Assembly: GCF_018614915.1 (NCBI RefSeq)
Contig: NZ_JAGGNU010000010.1
Coordinates: 1-64,000, forward strand
DNA length: 64,000 nt
Reading direction: 5' to 3'
Source: Variovorax paradoxus
GTDB lineage: Bacteria; Pseudomonadota; Gammaproteobacteria; Burkholderiales; Burkholderiaceae_C
The position numbers and the translations under genes are program-made. Each line of letters starts with the position of its first letter. The first letter of the stretch is position 1. Of the stretch, positions 51,849-60,955 are shown piece after piece. The notes under the pieces are model-generated. The model worked only from the letters and a program-made list of their open reading frames with translations, made no database searches and was not told the DNA's origin.

Positions 51849-52484
51849 GTGGCCAACTCCAACACGACGCGCGAACGCATCCTGCAGACCAGTCTGGCGC
51901 TGTTCAATGCGCAGGGACTCCCGGCGGTGTCGACGCACCGGATCGCGGCCGAGCTCGAGATCAGCCCCGGCAACCTGCACTACCACTTCAAGGCCAAGCA
52001 GCTGATCGTCGATCGGCTGTTCCGGCGCTTCGAGGACCGGCTCGAACTGCTCAACGCATCGTCGGATACCGTGCGCGCGATCGACGACCTCTGGCTCGCG
52101 CTGCACCTGCGCTTCGAGGCCATCGATGCCTATCGCTTCGTCTATCGCGACATGGCCTACCTTGCCGGCGAGTACCCCGAGCTGGGGCAGCGGGCGCAGG
52201 CGCTGACGGCGCAGAACCTGCTGGCGGCGCAAGCCTTGTGCGAGACGCTGCTGGCCGGCGGTGTCATCGATGCGACAGCCGAAGAGGCGCAGATGCTCGC
52301 GTTGCAGATGGTGTTCACCACCACCTGCTGGCTCTCCTTCGAGCGGCTGGTGCCGGGCCGCCAAGCCCTGCAGCAGGCCGACCCGGGGCTGGCGGCGTTC
52401 TATACGCTCACGCTGGTTGCCCCCTATGTTTCCCGCGAATCCAGGGCTTACCTCGATTACTTGCGAGGCAAATACCTCGGATAA
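51849..52484 (+). CDS. TetR family regulator, PhaD-like
   Basis: This 211-residue TetR protein starts with GTG at 51849. The HTH (TRERILQTSLALFNAQGLPA, VSTHRIAAELEISPGNLHYH) is followed by a ligand domain. In Pseudomonas pha loci a TetR regulator, PhaD, controls phasin genes after sensing a CoA derivative. Its position directly behind a PhaF-like gene supports that role. It ends exactly where the hydrolase frame begins. Confidence 0.75.
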   Translation: MANSNTTRERILQTSLALFNAQGLPAVSTHRIAAELEISPGNLHYHFKAKQLIVDRLFRRFEDRLELLNASSDTVRAIDDLWLALHLRFEAIDAYRFVYRDMAYLAGEYPELGQRAQALTAQNLLAAQALCETLLAGGVIDATAEEAQMLALQMVFTTTCWLSFERLVPGRQALQQADPGLAAFYTLTLVAPYVSRESRAYLDYLRGKYLG

Positions 52485-53330
52485 ATGAGCTTGCCGTCCG
52501 ACGGGACTGGAATCACGTCGGCCGCAGAGTCACCCATAACGACAAGGGATATGTTCATGATGGCAGCCACCCACGACCGGATCGCACCGCCTTCGCGCCT
52601 GCTGCTTCTCGCCGAAGCACGCGCCGTCTGGGAGGCGGGCGCTGCCGTGGCCCTGTGGCCGCTGCTGCAGTTCACGCCGCGCGGCGACGGCCATCCGGTC
52701 CTGGTGCTGCCGGGCCTGGTGGCGAGCGACATATCGACCAAGCTGCTGCGCCACTTCCTGCAGAGCCGTGGCTACGAGCCCCACGGCTGGGGCCTGGGGC
52801 GCAACCTCGGTCCGCGCAAGGGCATCGAGAACGGCATGCTGCAGAAGCTCGAATCGCTGCATGCCGAAAGCGGCCGCAAGGTCAGCCTGATCGGCTGGAG
52901 CCTGGGCGGCGTCTATGCGCGGCTGCTCGCATCGAGCCGGCCCGAACTCGTGCGCAGCGTGATCACGCTGGGCAGCCCCTTCACCGGCAGCGCGCGTGCG
53001 ACCCACGCGTGGCGCGTCTACGAGGGCGTGAGCGGCCAGAGCTCGGAAGACCCGCGGCGCATGAAGCACGTGCGGCCCACGCCCAGGGTGCCCACCACTT
53101 CAGTCTTCAGCCGCAGCGATGGCGTGGTCGCGTGGCAGTGCAGCGTGGAAGAGACCGGCCCGCAGTCGGAGAACATCGAAGTCGTGGCCAGCCACCTGGG
53201 GCTGGGCGCGCATCCGGCCGTGTTCTATGCGCTGGCGGATCGGCTGTCGCAGCCGGAAGGGGCGTGGAAGCCTTTCGATCGAGGCGTGCTCGGGCCGCTG
53301 GTGTTTCCGGATCCGGCGCGGGCGGAGTAG
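52485..53330 (+). CDS. Alpha/beta hydrolase
   Basis: The protein has up to 281 residues. The nucleophile elbow is GWSLGG in VSLIGWSLGGVYARLLASSR, and the oxyanion region is VLVLPGLVAS. The acid and the catalytic His (SHLGLGAHPA region) can be placed. The frame opens at 52485, directly after the TetR stop, but AAGGGA at 52544-52549 favours ATG at 52557 or 52560 (MMAATHDRIAPP). It lacks a signal peptide. It may act on storage lipids or esters; the substrate is unknown. Confidence 0.75.
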   Translation: MSLPSDGTGITSAAESPITTRDMFMMAATHDRIAPPSRLLLLAEARAVWEAGAAVALWPLLQFTPRGDGHPVLVLPGLVASDISTKLLRHFLQSRGYEPHGWGLGRNLGPRKGIENGMLQKLESLHAESGRKVSLIGWSLGGVYARLLASSRPELVRSVITLGSPFTGSARATHAWRVYEGVSGQSSEDPRRMKHVRPTPRVPTTSVFSRSDGVVAWQCSVEETGPQSENIEVVASHLGLGAHPAVFYALADRLSQPEGAWKPFDRGVLGPLVFPDPARAE

Positions 53331-53379
53331 ACATACAGGTTGTGGCAAGCTACGCGCTTGTCGACCAGTGGAGATCAGC

Positions 53380-53607
53380 GTGAGTACCGACCTGGAAGCC
53401 CTTGAAGCCGAGGTATTGAAGCTTGCCCCTTCCGATAGGTCGCACCTTCTCGAGCGACTGATCGCAAGCTTCGATACGGATCCTGACATCGAGGAAGCCT
53501 GGGAGCGCGAGGCAGACAGGCGGGAAGCGGAATTGAATTCCGGTGCCGTCACGGCCGTTCCTGAGCAGGAGGCCATGGCTCGTCTCCGATCAAGACTCTC
53601 ATCGTGA
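53380..53607 (+). CDS. Addiction-module antitoxin
   Basis: The 75-residue protein (GTG at 53380, MSTDLEALEAEVLKLAPSDR) has the pattern of short addiction-module antitoxins: LLERLIASFDTDPDIEEAWE and a charged C-terminus. The upstream GTG at 53368 is an alternative. It overlaps the toxin gene by 4 bases. The DNA here is less GC-rich than its surroundings, which points to horizontal gain. Confidence 0.8.
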   Translation: MSTDLEALEAEVLKLAPSDRSHLLERLIASFDTDPDIEEAWEREADRREAELNSGAVTAVPEQEAMARLRSRLSS

Positions 53608-53897
53608 CTTGGTCTCTGCATCCTGGTGCTGAGCAGGACATTGCAGGCATTCTGGACTTCTACGCCGAGCGCGCAGGTTCGATCGTCGCGCAACGCTTTG
53701 TCGCCGAATTTGAGCGGGTCGCCAGGTTGCTGGTAGAACATCCGGGCTTCGGCACGCCAACAGCGAGTGGACGCAGGGCCTTTCCGTTGCGTGTCTATCC
53801 GCACACGATCGTGTATCGCGAGCTCGATACCGGTATTCTCATACTCGTCGTTCGCCATCAGCACCGAAAGCCGAGTTACGGCGGGGCGAGACGGTAG
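53604..53897 (+). CDS. ParE/RelE family toxin
   Basis: The 97-residue protein has the RelE/ParE fold: WSLHPGAEQDIAGILDFYAE, LVEHPGFGTPTASGRRAFPL and the C-terminal ILILVVRHQHRKPSYGG. The HxxR-like end is typical of ParE toxins that poison gyrase. GTG at 53604 overlaps the antitoxin stop. The pair should be cotranscribed and neutralised by the antitoxin. Confidence 0.85.
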   Translation: MTWSLHPGAEQDIAGILDFYAERAGSIVAQRFVAEFERVARLLVEHPGFGTPTASGRRAFPLRVYPHTIVYRELDTGILILVVRHQHRKPSYGGARR

Positions 53898-54021
53898 TTC
53901 GTGAGGCCGCGCGGCGGAGCGCGCTGATACCCGAGACGCGGCCGATGGCCATCGAGATGGCGGCCGCGCTCACGTCGAGATGGAGGTCTCGGCGCGCAAG
54001 CGCACCCGATGACACGGGACC

Positions 54022-57000
54022 TCAGTTCCCCGCCCAAACATCCAGCACATAGCGCTTCTCGTCGATCATTCGATCCAGCCAAGCCGCACCATCCTGCCCA
54101 TGCTCGCGCGCGATGTCCGACAGTGCGCGCCGTACGTCGGGCTCCATGCGCGAGCCGTCGCCGCACACGTAGACGATCGCGCCCTGTTCCAGCAGGCGCC
54201 AGACCTCGCCCGCCTGCTCGCGGATGCGGTCCTGCACGTAGACCTTGCGATCGCCGGCGCGCGAGAAGGCGGTGTGGAGCTGCACCACGTCGCGCTCGGC
54301 CCAGCCCGTGAGCTCCTGGGCGTAGATGAAGTCCTGCTCGGGATGCCGGCAGCCGAAGAACAGCAGCGCCTTGGCCGGCGTCGCGCCCTTGGCGATCTGT
54401 GCCTCGCGCTCCTGCAGGAAGCCGCGGAAGGGCGCGAGGCCGGTACCCGGCCCGACCATGATCACCGGCCGCTGCGGATCGTCGGGCAGGCGGAAGCCTT
54501 CGGAGGTCGTCTCGCGCACAACGCCGTGCACGACCTCACCGGCCTCGGCACGCGAAAGGTAGCTGGAGCACACGCCTTCGAACTGGCCCAGCCCTGAGCG
54601 TGCCGGCCCGTTCACCACGCCCACCGTGACGCTGCAGCGCCCCGCATCGACGGCCGGCGAAGAGGAGATCGAGTAGTAGCGCAGCGACAGCGGCGACAGC
54701 ATCTCGAGGAACACCGCGAACGGGACCTGGCAGGCCGGAAACTCGTCGAGCAGGTCGAGCACCGACTTGCGCTTGTGCAGCACCTCGCTCTTGTAGAGCG
54801 CCGCCGAGGCTTCGTCGGCCGCCGACAGCGCCGCCAGCTTCGGCTTCGTGAAGGGGCATTCGGTGTGCGCCGCGAGCTGGGCGATCTGCTTGCGCGTGGC
54901 CACGTCCTGCAGTTCGACGTAGTCGCCGAGCAGGCGGTCGACCGCGATCACTTCGTCGACCGGCAGCGCCGCCTTGCGCCCCGGCTGGGCCGCAAGCCGC
55001 ACATGCGCCTTGGGCTCGAAGCCGAAGCGCGCCATCGCGCGCTCCACCTGCGCCGGCCCGTTGCGCGGCACCACGCTCAGGTGGTCGCCGGGACGGTAGC
55101 TCACGCCCTCGGGCAGCTGAAGCTCGACGTGGCGCGTCGAGCGGCCCTCGACGTCGCGGCTGCCGGCGCTTTGCAGTTCGCGGTTCTCGAGCACGCGCAT
55201 GCCGACCGCGCCCAACGCATCGACCAGCGCGTTCTTCTGCGGCGGCGGCAGCTCTTCCATCGTGTAGAGCGGCTCGCTTTGGGCCGGCGTATCGGCGCTC
55301 TGCTTGAGATCGAAGGCCTCGGCGAGCTTCGGCCACAGCGCGTCGCTCCAGTCCTGGAAGCTTCCGTCCATGTCCTCGCGCGCATCGCCTTCGCCGCGTG
55401 CATGGACGCGGGTCGCACCGAGCGCGGCCAGGCGCTCATCGAGGCGCCGCGGCACCGCCTGGTAGGTCGAGGCCCAATCCGTATTGCCGCAGCCGAACAC
55501 GCTGAAGCGCACGCCCCTGAGCGAATCGTCGGCCTTGTCGAGCCAGCGGTGGAACTCGGCCGCGTTGTCCGGCGCCACGCCGTTGTACGACGCGCAGACG
55601 ATCGCGACCGCGCCGTTCGCCGGCAGCCGCTCGGCGTAGTCGTCGAGCGAGGCGAGCTGGGTCGAGAAGCCGCGCATCTCGCCGGCCTCGGCCAGTTGGC
55701 GCGCCAGGTCTTCGGCGGTGCCGAGGTTGGAGCCCTGCAGCACCAGCAGCGAAGTGCCGTGGCGCGCGGCCTGCGGCCTTGCGGCGACGGGCCGCTCGAC
55801 GGCGGCCGGTGCCGGGGAAGCCTCGCTGCGTGCCCGCGTGGCCGGGTCGCGCAGCAGCGCCTTGATCCTGAAGCCCTCGGGCTTGATGGTGAGCGCCTCC
55901 TTGATCCTGAGCTTGTAGCCCGTGTGATCGACCAGCGTGAAGCGCTGCAGGATCATGCCCAGCGTGAGCACCGCCTCCTGCAACGCGAACTGCCGCCCGA
56001 TGCAGGCGCGCTGCCCGTTGCCGAAGGGCTTGAAGGCATTGACCGGCCGCTCGCGTTCGGCCTCACGGCTGAAGTGGTCGGGGTTGAACCGGTCCGCATC
56101 CTCGCCCCACACGGTCTTGTCGCGATGCAGCGCGAGCGCATGCATGATGACCATGTTGCGCTTCTTGATCGTGTACTGGCCGCCGATGGTCGTGTCTTCC
56201 TTTGCGGCCATCGCGATCGCCGGCGCGGTCGGGAACATGCGCAGCGACTCCTTGAGCACCTGCAGCACGTAGACCAGCCGGTTCACCTGCGCGTAGCTGG
56301 GCTTCACCGAGAGGTCAGCGCCGAACACGCTGTCGACCTCGGCCTGCGCCTTGGCCATGGCCTCGGGGCTGTTCAGCAGGAAGTAGATCGCGAAGGAGAG
56401 CAGGCCGCTCGTGGTTTCGTGGCCCGCGATGAGGAATTCGATGCACTCGTCGCGGATCATCTTGTCGTCGAGCTGTTCGCCGGTCTTCTTGTCGACGCCG
56501 GCGATCATGTAGCTCAGGAGGTCGGGCTTGGTCGCGATGTCGGCACCGCTCGCTCGCCGCTCCTGGATGATGTCCTCCACCATCTTGTGCATGAAGCGGA
56601 TGTCCTTGCGCTGCTGCGCGAGCTCCTTCTTGAGCATCAGCTCCTCGAGCGGGATGCCGCGCCGGTTCTGCACCGTCTCGAGCGTGCGAACCATCGCGTC
56701 GACGAAAGGGTGGAAGCCCTCGCGGTAGAAGGAGTTGAAGCGGTAGCCGAAGCCGCACAGGCCGATGGTGTCGAGCGTGAGCGCGGTCATGTCGCGCACC
56801 ACGTCCACTTCCTCGTCGAAGTTGAGGCGCTCCCACTTGGTGACCAGCTGCTCGGCGATGTCCAGCATCATCGGGTGGTAGGCCTGCATCGCGCGCTGGC
56901 TGAAGTTGGCCAGGAGGATGTTGTGCGGCTTCGACCAGGTCGACTCGTGCGTGTCGGAAGTGAAGAGGCCGTGCGAGAGCGCGCGCAGTCGTCGAAGCGT

Positions 57001-57234
57001 GCCCTTGGTGCTCTTGTCGAAGCGCTTCTCGTCGCACAGCTCGTCGACCAGCGCGGCCGAGGACACCACGATCACCGGCATGCCCGGCATGTCGAGCCAG
57101 TAGATGGCGCCGAGCTCCTGCGCGATCTTCCACATGTCGAGCACCGGCGATTCGGAGCCGATCGACAGGATATTGCCGACGAAGGGCTTCTTCGCCGGAT
57201 GAGGGATCGGGTAGAGCGCGTTCTTGCCTGCCAT
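54022..57234 (-). CDS. Self-sufficient cytochrome P450 (CYP102-type), P450:NADPH reductase fusion
   Basis: The 1070-residue protein has a P450 domain (about 1-460): AGHETT in helix I, ESLRMFP and the haem loop FGNGQRACIG. An FMN flavodoxin domain (about 490-630) and an FAD/NADPH ferredoxin-reductase-like domain (RYYSISSSP, VMVGPGTGLAPFRGFLQERE, VYVCGDGSRMEPDV) follow. Length and order match P450 BM3 (CYP102A1), which hydroxylates long-chain fatty acids. Phe91 aligns with Phe87 of BM3. At the positions of BM3 Arg47 and Tyr51 I read Met52 and Val56, so the carboxylate anchor seems absent. ATG at 57234. No ferredoxin partner is needed. Confidence 0.93.
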   Translation of the reverse strand: MAGKNALYPIPHPAKKPFVGNILSIGSESPVLDMWKIAQELGAIYWLDMPGMPVIVVSSAALVDELCDEKRFDKSTKGTLRRLRALSHGLFTSDTHESTWSKPHNILLANFSQRAMQAYHPMMLDIAEQLVTKWERLNFDEEVDVVRDMTALTLDTIGLCGFGYRFNSFYREGFHPFVDAMVRTLETVQNRRGIPLEELMLKKELAQQRKDIRFMHKMVEDIIQERRASGADIATKPDLLSYMIAGVDKKTGEQLDDKMIRDECIEFLIAGHETTSGLLSFAIYFLLNSPEAMAKAQAEVDSVFGADLSVKPSYAQVNRLVYVLQVLKESLRMFPTAPAIAMAAKEDTTIGGQYTIKKRNMVIMHALALHRDKTVWGEDADRFNPDHFSREAERERPVNAFKPFGNGQRACIGRQFALQEAVLTLGMILQRFTLVDHTGYKLRIKEALTIKPEGFRIKALLRDPATRARSEASPAPAAVERPVAARPQAARHGTSLLVLQGSNLGTAEDLARQLAEAGEMRGFSTQLASLDDYAERLPANGAVAIVCASYNGVAPDNAAEFHRWLDKADDSLRGVRFSVFGCGNTDWASTYQAVPRRLDERLAALGATRVHARGEGDAREDMDGSFQDWSDALWPKLAEAFDLKQSADTPAQSEPLYTMEELPPPQKNALVDALGAVGMRVLENRELQSAGSRDVEGRSTRHVELQLPEGVSYRPGDHLSVVPRNGPAQVERAMARFGFEPKAHVRLAAQPGRKAALPVDEVIAVDRLLGDYVELQDVATRKQIAQLAAHTECPFTKPKLAALSAADEASAALYKSEVLHKRKSVLDLLDEFPACQVPFAVFLEMLSPLSLRYYSISSSPAVDAGRCSVTVGVVNGPARSGLGQFEGVCSSYLSRAEAGEVVHGVVRETTSEGFRLPDDPQRPVIMVGPGTGLAPFRGFLQEREAQIAKGATPAKALLFFGCRHPEQDFIYAQELTGWAERDVVQLHTAFSRAGDRKVYVQDRIREQAGEVWRLLEQGAIVYVCGDGSRMEPDVRRALSDIAREHGQDGAAWLDRMIDEKRYVLDVWAGN

Positions 57235-57328
57235 GTTCTTCAGCCTCGGGCGAGCCCTGTGCGAGCGACATCGCAGTATCTCGATGCCGCAGCAGGCGGC
57301 AGGCAGGGCTATCCCTTAGCGCCAGGCA

Positions 57329-58564
57329 TCAGGCGCCGGGTCGTGCCATCTTGCATTCGGTGCCTTGGGCGAGCTCGTTGCCGGTGTAGACCGCGTCGGT
57401 GCGAAAACCGTAGTTCGTGCCTTCCCAGCCGACCTTCACCGCCTTGCCGTCCACCGGCGCGATGGTGTTGACGACTTGCGGCAGCAGCAGCTGGTGGTCT
57501 TCGGCGCGCATGCGCACCGGGCCGACCACCGAGTCGAAGCGGAGGTCTTCGAGGGCACGCGCGACCTTCACGGTGTCGGTGCTGCCGGCCTTGTCGATCG
57601 CGGCGGCCAGCAGGCGCGGCGTGAACTCGATGCGCGGCGCGAGGAAGTCCTTGCCGGTCTTGGCCTTGTAGGCCTTGGCCAGCGCATCGGCCTTCGGCGT
57701 ATCGGCCTGGCCCGGATGCCATTCGGCGACCCAGGTCAGCTGGCCCAGCTTGGCCTGCGACACCGCGAGCACCGTGCCCGGCACCGAGCCGGCGCTGTGG
57801 TTGAAGTAGCGCAGGTTGTAGCCGGCATCGCCCGCGGCCTTGAGCAGGAGCGTCATGTCCTGGCCCCAGTTGCCGCTGATCACCGTGTCGGCGCCGGCCT
57901 GCCGCACGTTCGCGAGGTAGGGCGAGAAGTCCTTCACGCGCCCGATGGGGTGCAGTGCCTCGCCGACGAACTGGATGTCGGGCCGCGCCAGGCCGACCAG
58001 CTGGCGGCCATAGCTCGCCCACTGCTTGCCGTGCGCGTAGTCCTGGTTGAGCAGGTAGACCTTCTTGATGTCGGGCGTCTTCTTGATGTAGTTGGCTAGC
58101 GCCTTCATCTTCATCGCGGTGTTGGCCTCGGTCTGGAAGTGCCAGAAGCTGCAGGCCTTGCCGGTCATCTCGGGATCGATCGAGGAATGGTTGAGCACCA
58201 GCAGTTCCTTGCCCGGATTGCGTTGGTTCCAGCGGTTCACCGACTGCACCAGCGCCGTCACCACCGAGGAGCCCGAACCGCCGGTGACGATGGCCTGCGC
58301 GCCCTGGTCGATGGCGGCCTGCAGGGCGCTCTGGCTTTCCTGCGCCGAGAGCTTGCTGTCGAACTGCAGCAGCTGCAGCTTGGTGCCACCGAGCACGCCG
58401 CCCCTGGCGTTGAGGTCCTCGACCGCGTACTGGATGTGCGTGAGCATCAATTCGCCCACGTTCGCGAACGGACCCGAAAGCGGGTCGATGTAGGCGATCT
58501 TGTAGGTCTGCTGGGCGTGGGCAGTACCCACGGCGAGGAGCGCGAGCAGGCAGGGGAGCTTCAT
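57329..58564 (-). CDS. Branched-chain-type ABC binding protein (LivK-like)
   Basis: The 411-residue protein has a signal peptide (LLALLAVGTAHAQ) and the type I periplasmic fold of LivK-like receptors: IAYIDPLSGPFANVGELMLT, VTGGSGSSVVTALVQSVNRW, YLLNQDYAHGKQWASYGRQL. There are no permease or ATPase genes nearby, which is common for comamonad receptors. It lies 34 bases behind a TetR gene, on the same strand. In this acyl-CoA neighbourhood it may bind an aromatic or short acid. Confidence 0.85.
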   Translation of the reverse strand: MKLPCLLALLAVGTAHAQQTYKIAYIDPLSGPFANVGELMLTHIQYAVEDLNARGGVLGGTKLQLLQFDSKLSAQESQSALQAAIDQGAQAIVTGGSGSSVVTALVQSVNRWNQRNPGKELLVLNHSSIDPEMTGKACSFWHFQTEANTAMKMKALANYIKKTPDIKKVYLLNQDYAHGKQWASYGRQLVGLARPDIQFVGEALHPIGRVKDFSPYLANVRQAGADTVISGNWGQDMTLLLKAAGDAGYNLRYFNHSAGSVPGTVLAVSQAKLGQLTWVAEWHPGQADTPKADALAKAYKAKTGKDFLAPRIEFTPRLLAAAIDKAGSTDTVKVARALEDLRFDSVVGPVRMRAEDHQLLLPQVVNTIAPVDGKAVKVGWEGTNYGFRTDAVYTGNELAQGTECKMARPGA

Positions 58565-58598
58565 GGGTCTGTCTCCGGTATGAATGGAAGAGAAAGGC

Positions 58599-59258
58599 TC
58601 AGGCCGCGCGCTCGCGCAGGCCCAGCACGCGCCAGGCGAGCGTCGAGAGTTCGGCAGCGACCGCATCGGGCGAGAGGCGGCCGTCCGAGCGGTACCAGCT
58701 GTAGAGAAAGCCCGGCAGGCTCAGTGCGGCGAAGGCCGTGATCCGGGTGTCCCCGAACTCGAGGGCGCCGTCGTTGCGGGCCTCTTCGAGCAGCGGAAAG
58801 AGCCGGTCGTAGAAATGGTGCGCGAGCTTCTTCTGCGCGGCGACGTACTCGGGGCGATAGACCTGCGGCTCGCGGTAGGCGAAGAAGGCGCAGGGGTGGT
58901 GCGCGATCGTGGCGCGTATCAGCCTTTCGATGCCTTCCTTCACCTTCTCGACCGCAGGGCGCGCGTCGCCCTCGGCGAAGTCCAGCGAGGTGAAGCAGTC
59001 GACCGTAGGCCGCCACGAGAGTGTCTCGAAGATCTCCTGCTTGTCGCGGAAGTAGTAGTAGACGAAGGGCTTCGTCACGCCGAGCGCGCGCACGATCTGC
59101 GCCATCGTGGTGTTGGCGTAGCCCTGCCGCGCGAAGAGATCGGTGGCGGCCTGGAGGATCCGCTCGCGCTGCGCATCGGTCGATTGCGTCGCGGCGCGCT
59201 GGCGGCCGGTGCCCTGCGGCAGGTGGGGTTTGTGCGGTGTCGCCGAAGTTATACCCAT
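58599..59258 (-). CDS. TetR family transcriptional regulator
   Basis: The 219-residue protein has the TetR HTH (QRERILQAATDLFARQGYAN, TTMAQIVRALGVTKPFVYYY) and a variable C-terminal ligand domain. Start ATG at 59258. It is divergent from the acyl-CoA ligase/carboxylase operon with 74 bases between starts. Regulators of this kind answer to acyl-CoA or related ligands. Confidence 0.85.
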   Translation of the reverse strand: MGITSATPHKPHLPQGTGRQRAATQSTDAQRERILQAATDLFARQGYANTTMAQIVRALGVTKPFVYYYFRDKQEIFETLSWRPTVDCFTSLDFAEGDARPAVEKVKEGIERLIRATIAHHPCAFFAYREPQVYRPEYVAAQKKLAHHFYDRLFPLLEEARNDGALEFGDTRITAFAALSLPGFLYSWYRSDGRLSPDAVAAELSTLAWRVLGLRERAA

Positions 59259-59332
59259 GGGTAGGATTGTTGGAGCACCATGCGGCCATGGCAAGCGAGA
59301 CGCCCTATCGATAACCCTGTGAGACTGACGCC

Positions 59333-60955
59333 ATGGAGACAATCACCGCGCTTCCCGATCGCCCCCAGCAGCCTCTGCACGAGTACCTGCGCATGCACGC
59401 ACGCGAGCGCGGCGATCATGCGGCCTGCATCTGGTACGGCCGCACGATGCGCTATGCCGAGCTCGATGCCGCGAGCGATGCCTTCGCCGCGCGGCTGCAG
59501 GCCATCGGCGTCGCGAAGGGCGATCCGGTTGTCCTCTTTCTCAACAACTGCCCGCAGTATCTCGTGGCGCACTTCGGCATCCAGAAGATCGGTGCCATCG
59601 TGTGCCCGAGCGGGCCGCTCAACAAGGAGCACGAGCTGGCCTACCAGGTCAATGACCTGAAGGCGCGCGTGATCGTGGCGGCCTCGTCGCTCTTGCCGGT
59701 GGTCGACAGGGTGAAGCCGGCGAGCGCGCTCGCGCATGTGTTCCTGGTGCACTACGCCGACTTGCTGCCCGCCGCCACGACGATCGATCTCCCGGCCGAG
59801 CTCGCCGCAGCGCAGCGCGAGGCGCGCGTCGTGCCGGCGGGCTGCGAGGACTTTCTCGCCGTGATGCAAAGCGGCGCACGCCCATCGCCGGTCGAGTTGT
59901 CGATGGACGACGTGGCGCTCATGACCTACACCTCCGGCACCACCGGCCTGCCCAAGGGCGCGATGCTGAGCTACGGCAACGCGCTCTTCAAGACGCGCGC
60001 CGCGGCCGACTGCAACGGCGTGGCCGCCAGCGACGTGCTGCTCTCGATCGCGCCGCTTTATCACATCGCCGGCATGCTGATGGGCGTCAACGTGCCGGTG
60101 CTCACGGGTGCCTCCTCGGTGCTGCTGCACCGCTTCGAGCCGCGTGCGGTGCTGCAGGCCATCGAGCGCTACCAGGTGAGCTGGTGGTACAGCATCGCGC
60201 CGATGAACGTCGGCTGCATGCAGGTGGAAGACATCGCGCGCTTCGAGTTGTCGAGCCTGCGCATGAATCCCGTCACGAGCTTCGGCATCACTTTCACCGA
60301 GCCGCTCGCTGCGCGGTGGCGCGGCTTCGCGAGGAACTGCACCTCCTTCGAAGCGGCCTACGGCTTGAGCGAAACCCACACCTGCGACACCTACACGCCG
60401 CACCACGCGCCGCGCTGGGGCACGCAGGGGGTTGCGGTGCCGGGCGTGACGATCCGCATCGTCGATGCCGACACGGGGGAAGGCAAGCCGGTGGGCGAGG
60501 TCGGCGAGATCGTGCTCACCAGTCCCGGCACCTTCAAGGGCTACTGGAACAAGCCGGAAGCCACGGCTGCGACCTTGCGCAACGGCTGGGTTCATACCGG
60601 CGACATGGGCAAGCTCGATGCCGATGGCTACCTCACGTTCATCGGCCGCTTCAAGGAGATGATCAAGGTCTCGGGCTACAGCGTCTTCCCGGAAGAGGTC
60701 GAGACCATCCTCATCAAGCATCCCGCGGTCGCGCAGGCCGCGGTCATCGGGGTGCCCGATGCGGAGAAGGGCGAGGTCGTCAAGGCCTTCGTCGTGAAGA
60801 AGGCCGGTACGCAACTCGATGCCGATGCGCTGGTCGCGTGGGCGCGCGAGAACATGGCCAGCTACAAGGCACCGCGCACGGTGAGCTTCATCGATGCCCT
60901 GCCCACCACCGGCGCCGGCAAGGTGCTGCGCCGCCTGCTGAAAGATCGCGCCTGA
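59333..60955 (+). CDS. Acyl-CoA ligase (AMP-forming)
   Basis: The 540-residue ANL-superfamily enzyme has the P-loop TYTSGTTGLPKGAML, the AAYGLSETHT motif, WVHTGDMGKLDADGYLTF and the catalytic Lys in LPTTGAGKVLRRLL. It activates a carboxylic acid to its CoA thioester. The acid is not evident. Its stop overlaps the start of the carboxylase gene (TGATG), so the CoA ester is probably the carboxylase substrate or a step before it. Confidence 0.9.
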   Translation: METITALPDRPQQPLHEYLRMHARERGDHAACIWYGRTMRYAELDAASDAFAARLQAIGVAKGDPVVLFLNNCPQYLVAHFGIQKIGAIVCPSGPLNKEHELAYQVNDLKARVIVAASSLLPVVDRVKPASALAHVFLVHYADLLPAATTIDLPAELAAAQREARVVPAGCEDFLAVMQSGARPSPVELSMDDVALMTYTSGTTGLPKGAMLSYGNALFKTRAAADCNGVAASDVLLSIAPLYHIAGMLMGVNVPVLTGASSVLLHRFEPRAVLQAIERYQVSWWYSIAPMNVGCMQVEDIARFELSSLRMNPVTSFGITFTEPLAARWRGFARNCTSFEAAYGLSETHTCDTYTPHHAPRWGTQGVAVPGVTIRIVDADTGEGKPVGEVGEIVLTSPGTFKGYWNKPEATAATLRNGWVHTGDMGKLDADGYLTFIGRFKEMIKVSGYSVFPEEVETILIKHPAVAQAAVIGVPDAEKGEVVKAFVVKKAGTQLDADALVAWARENMASYKAPRTVSFIDALPTTGAGKVLRRLLKDRA

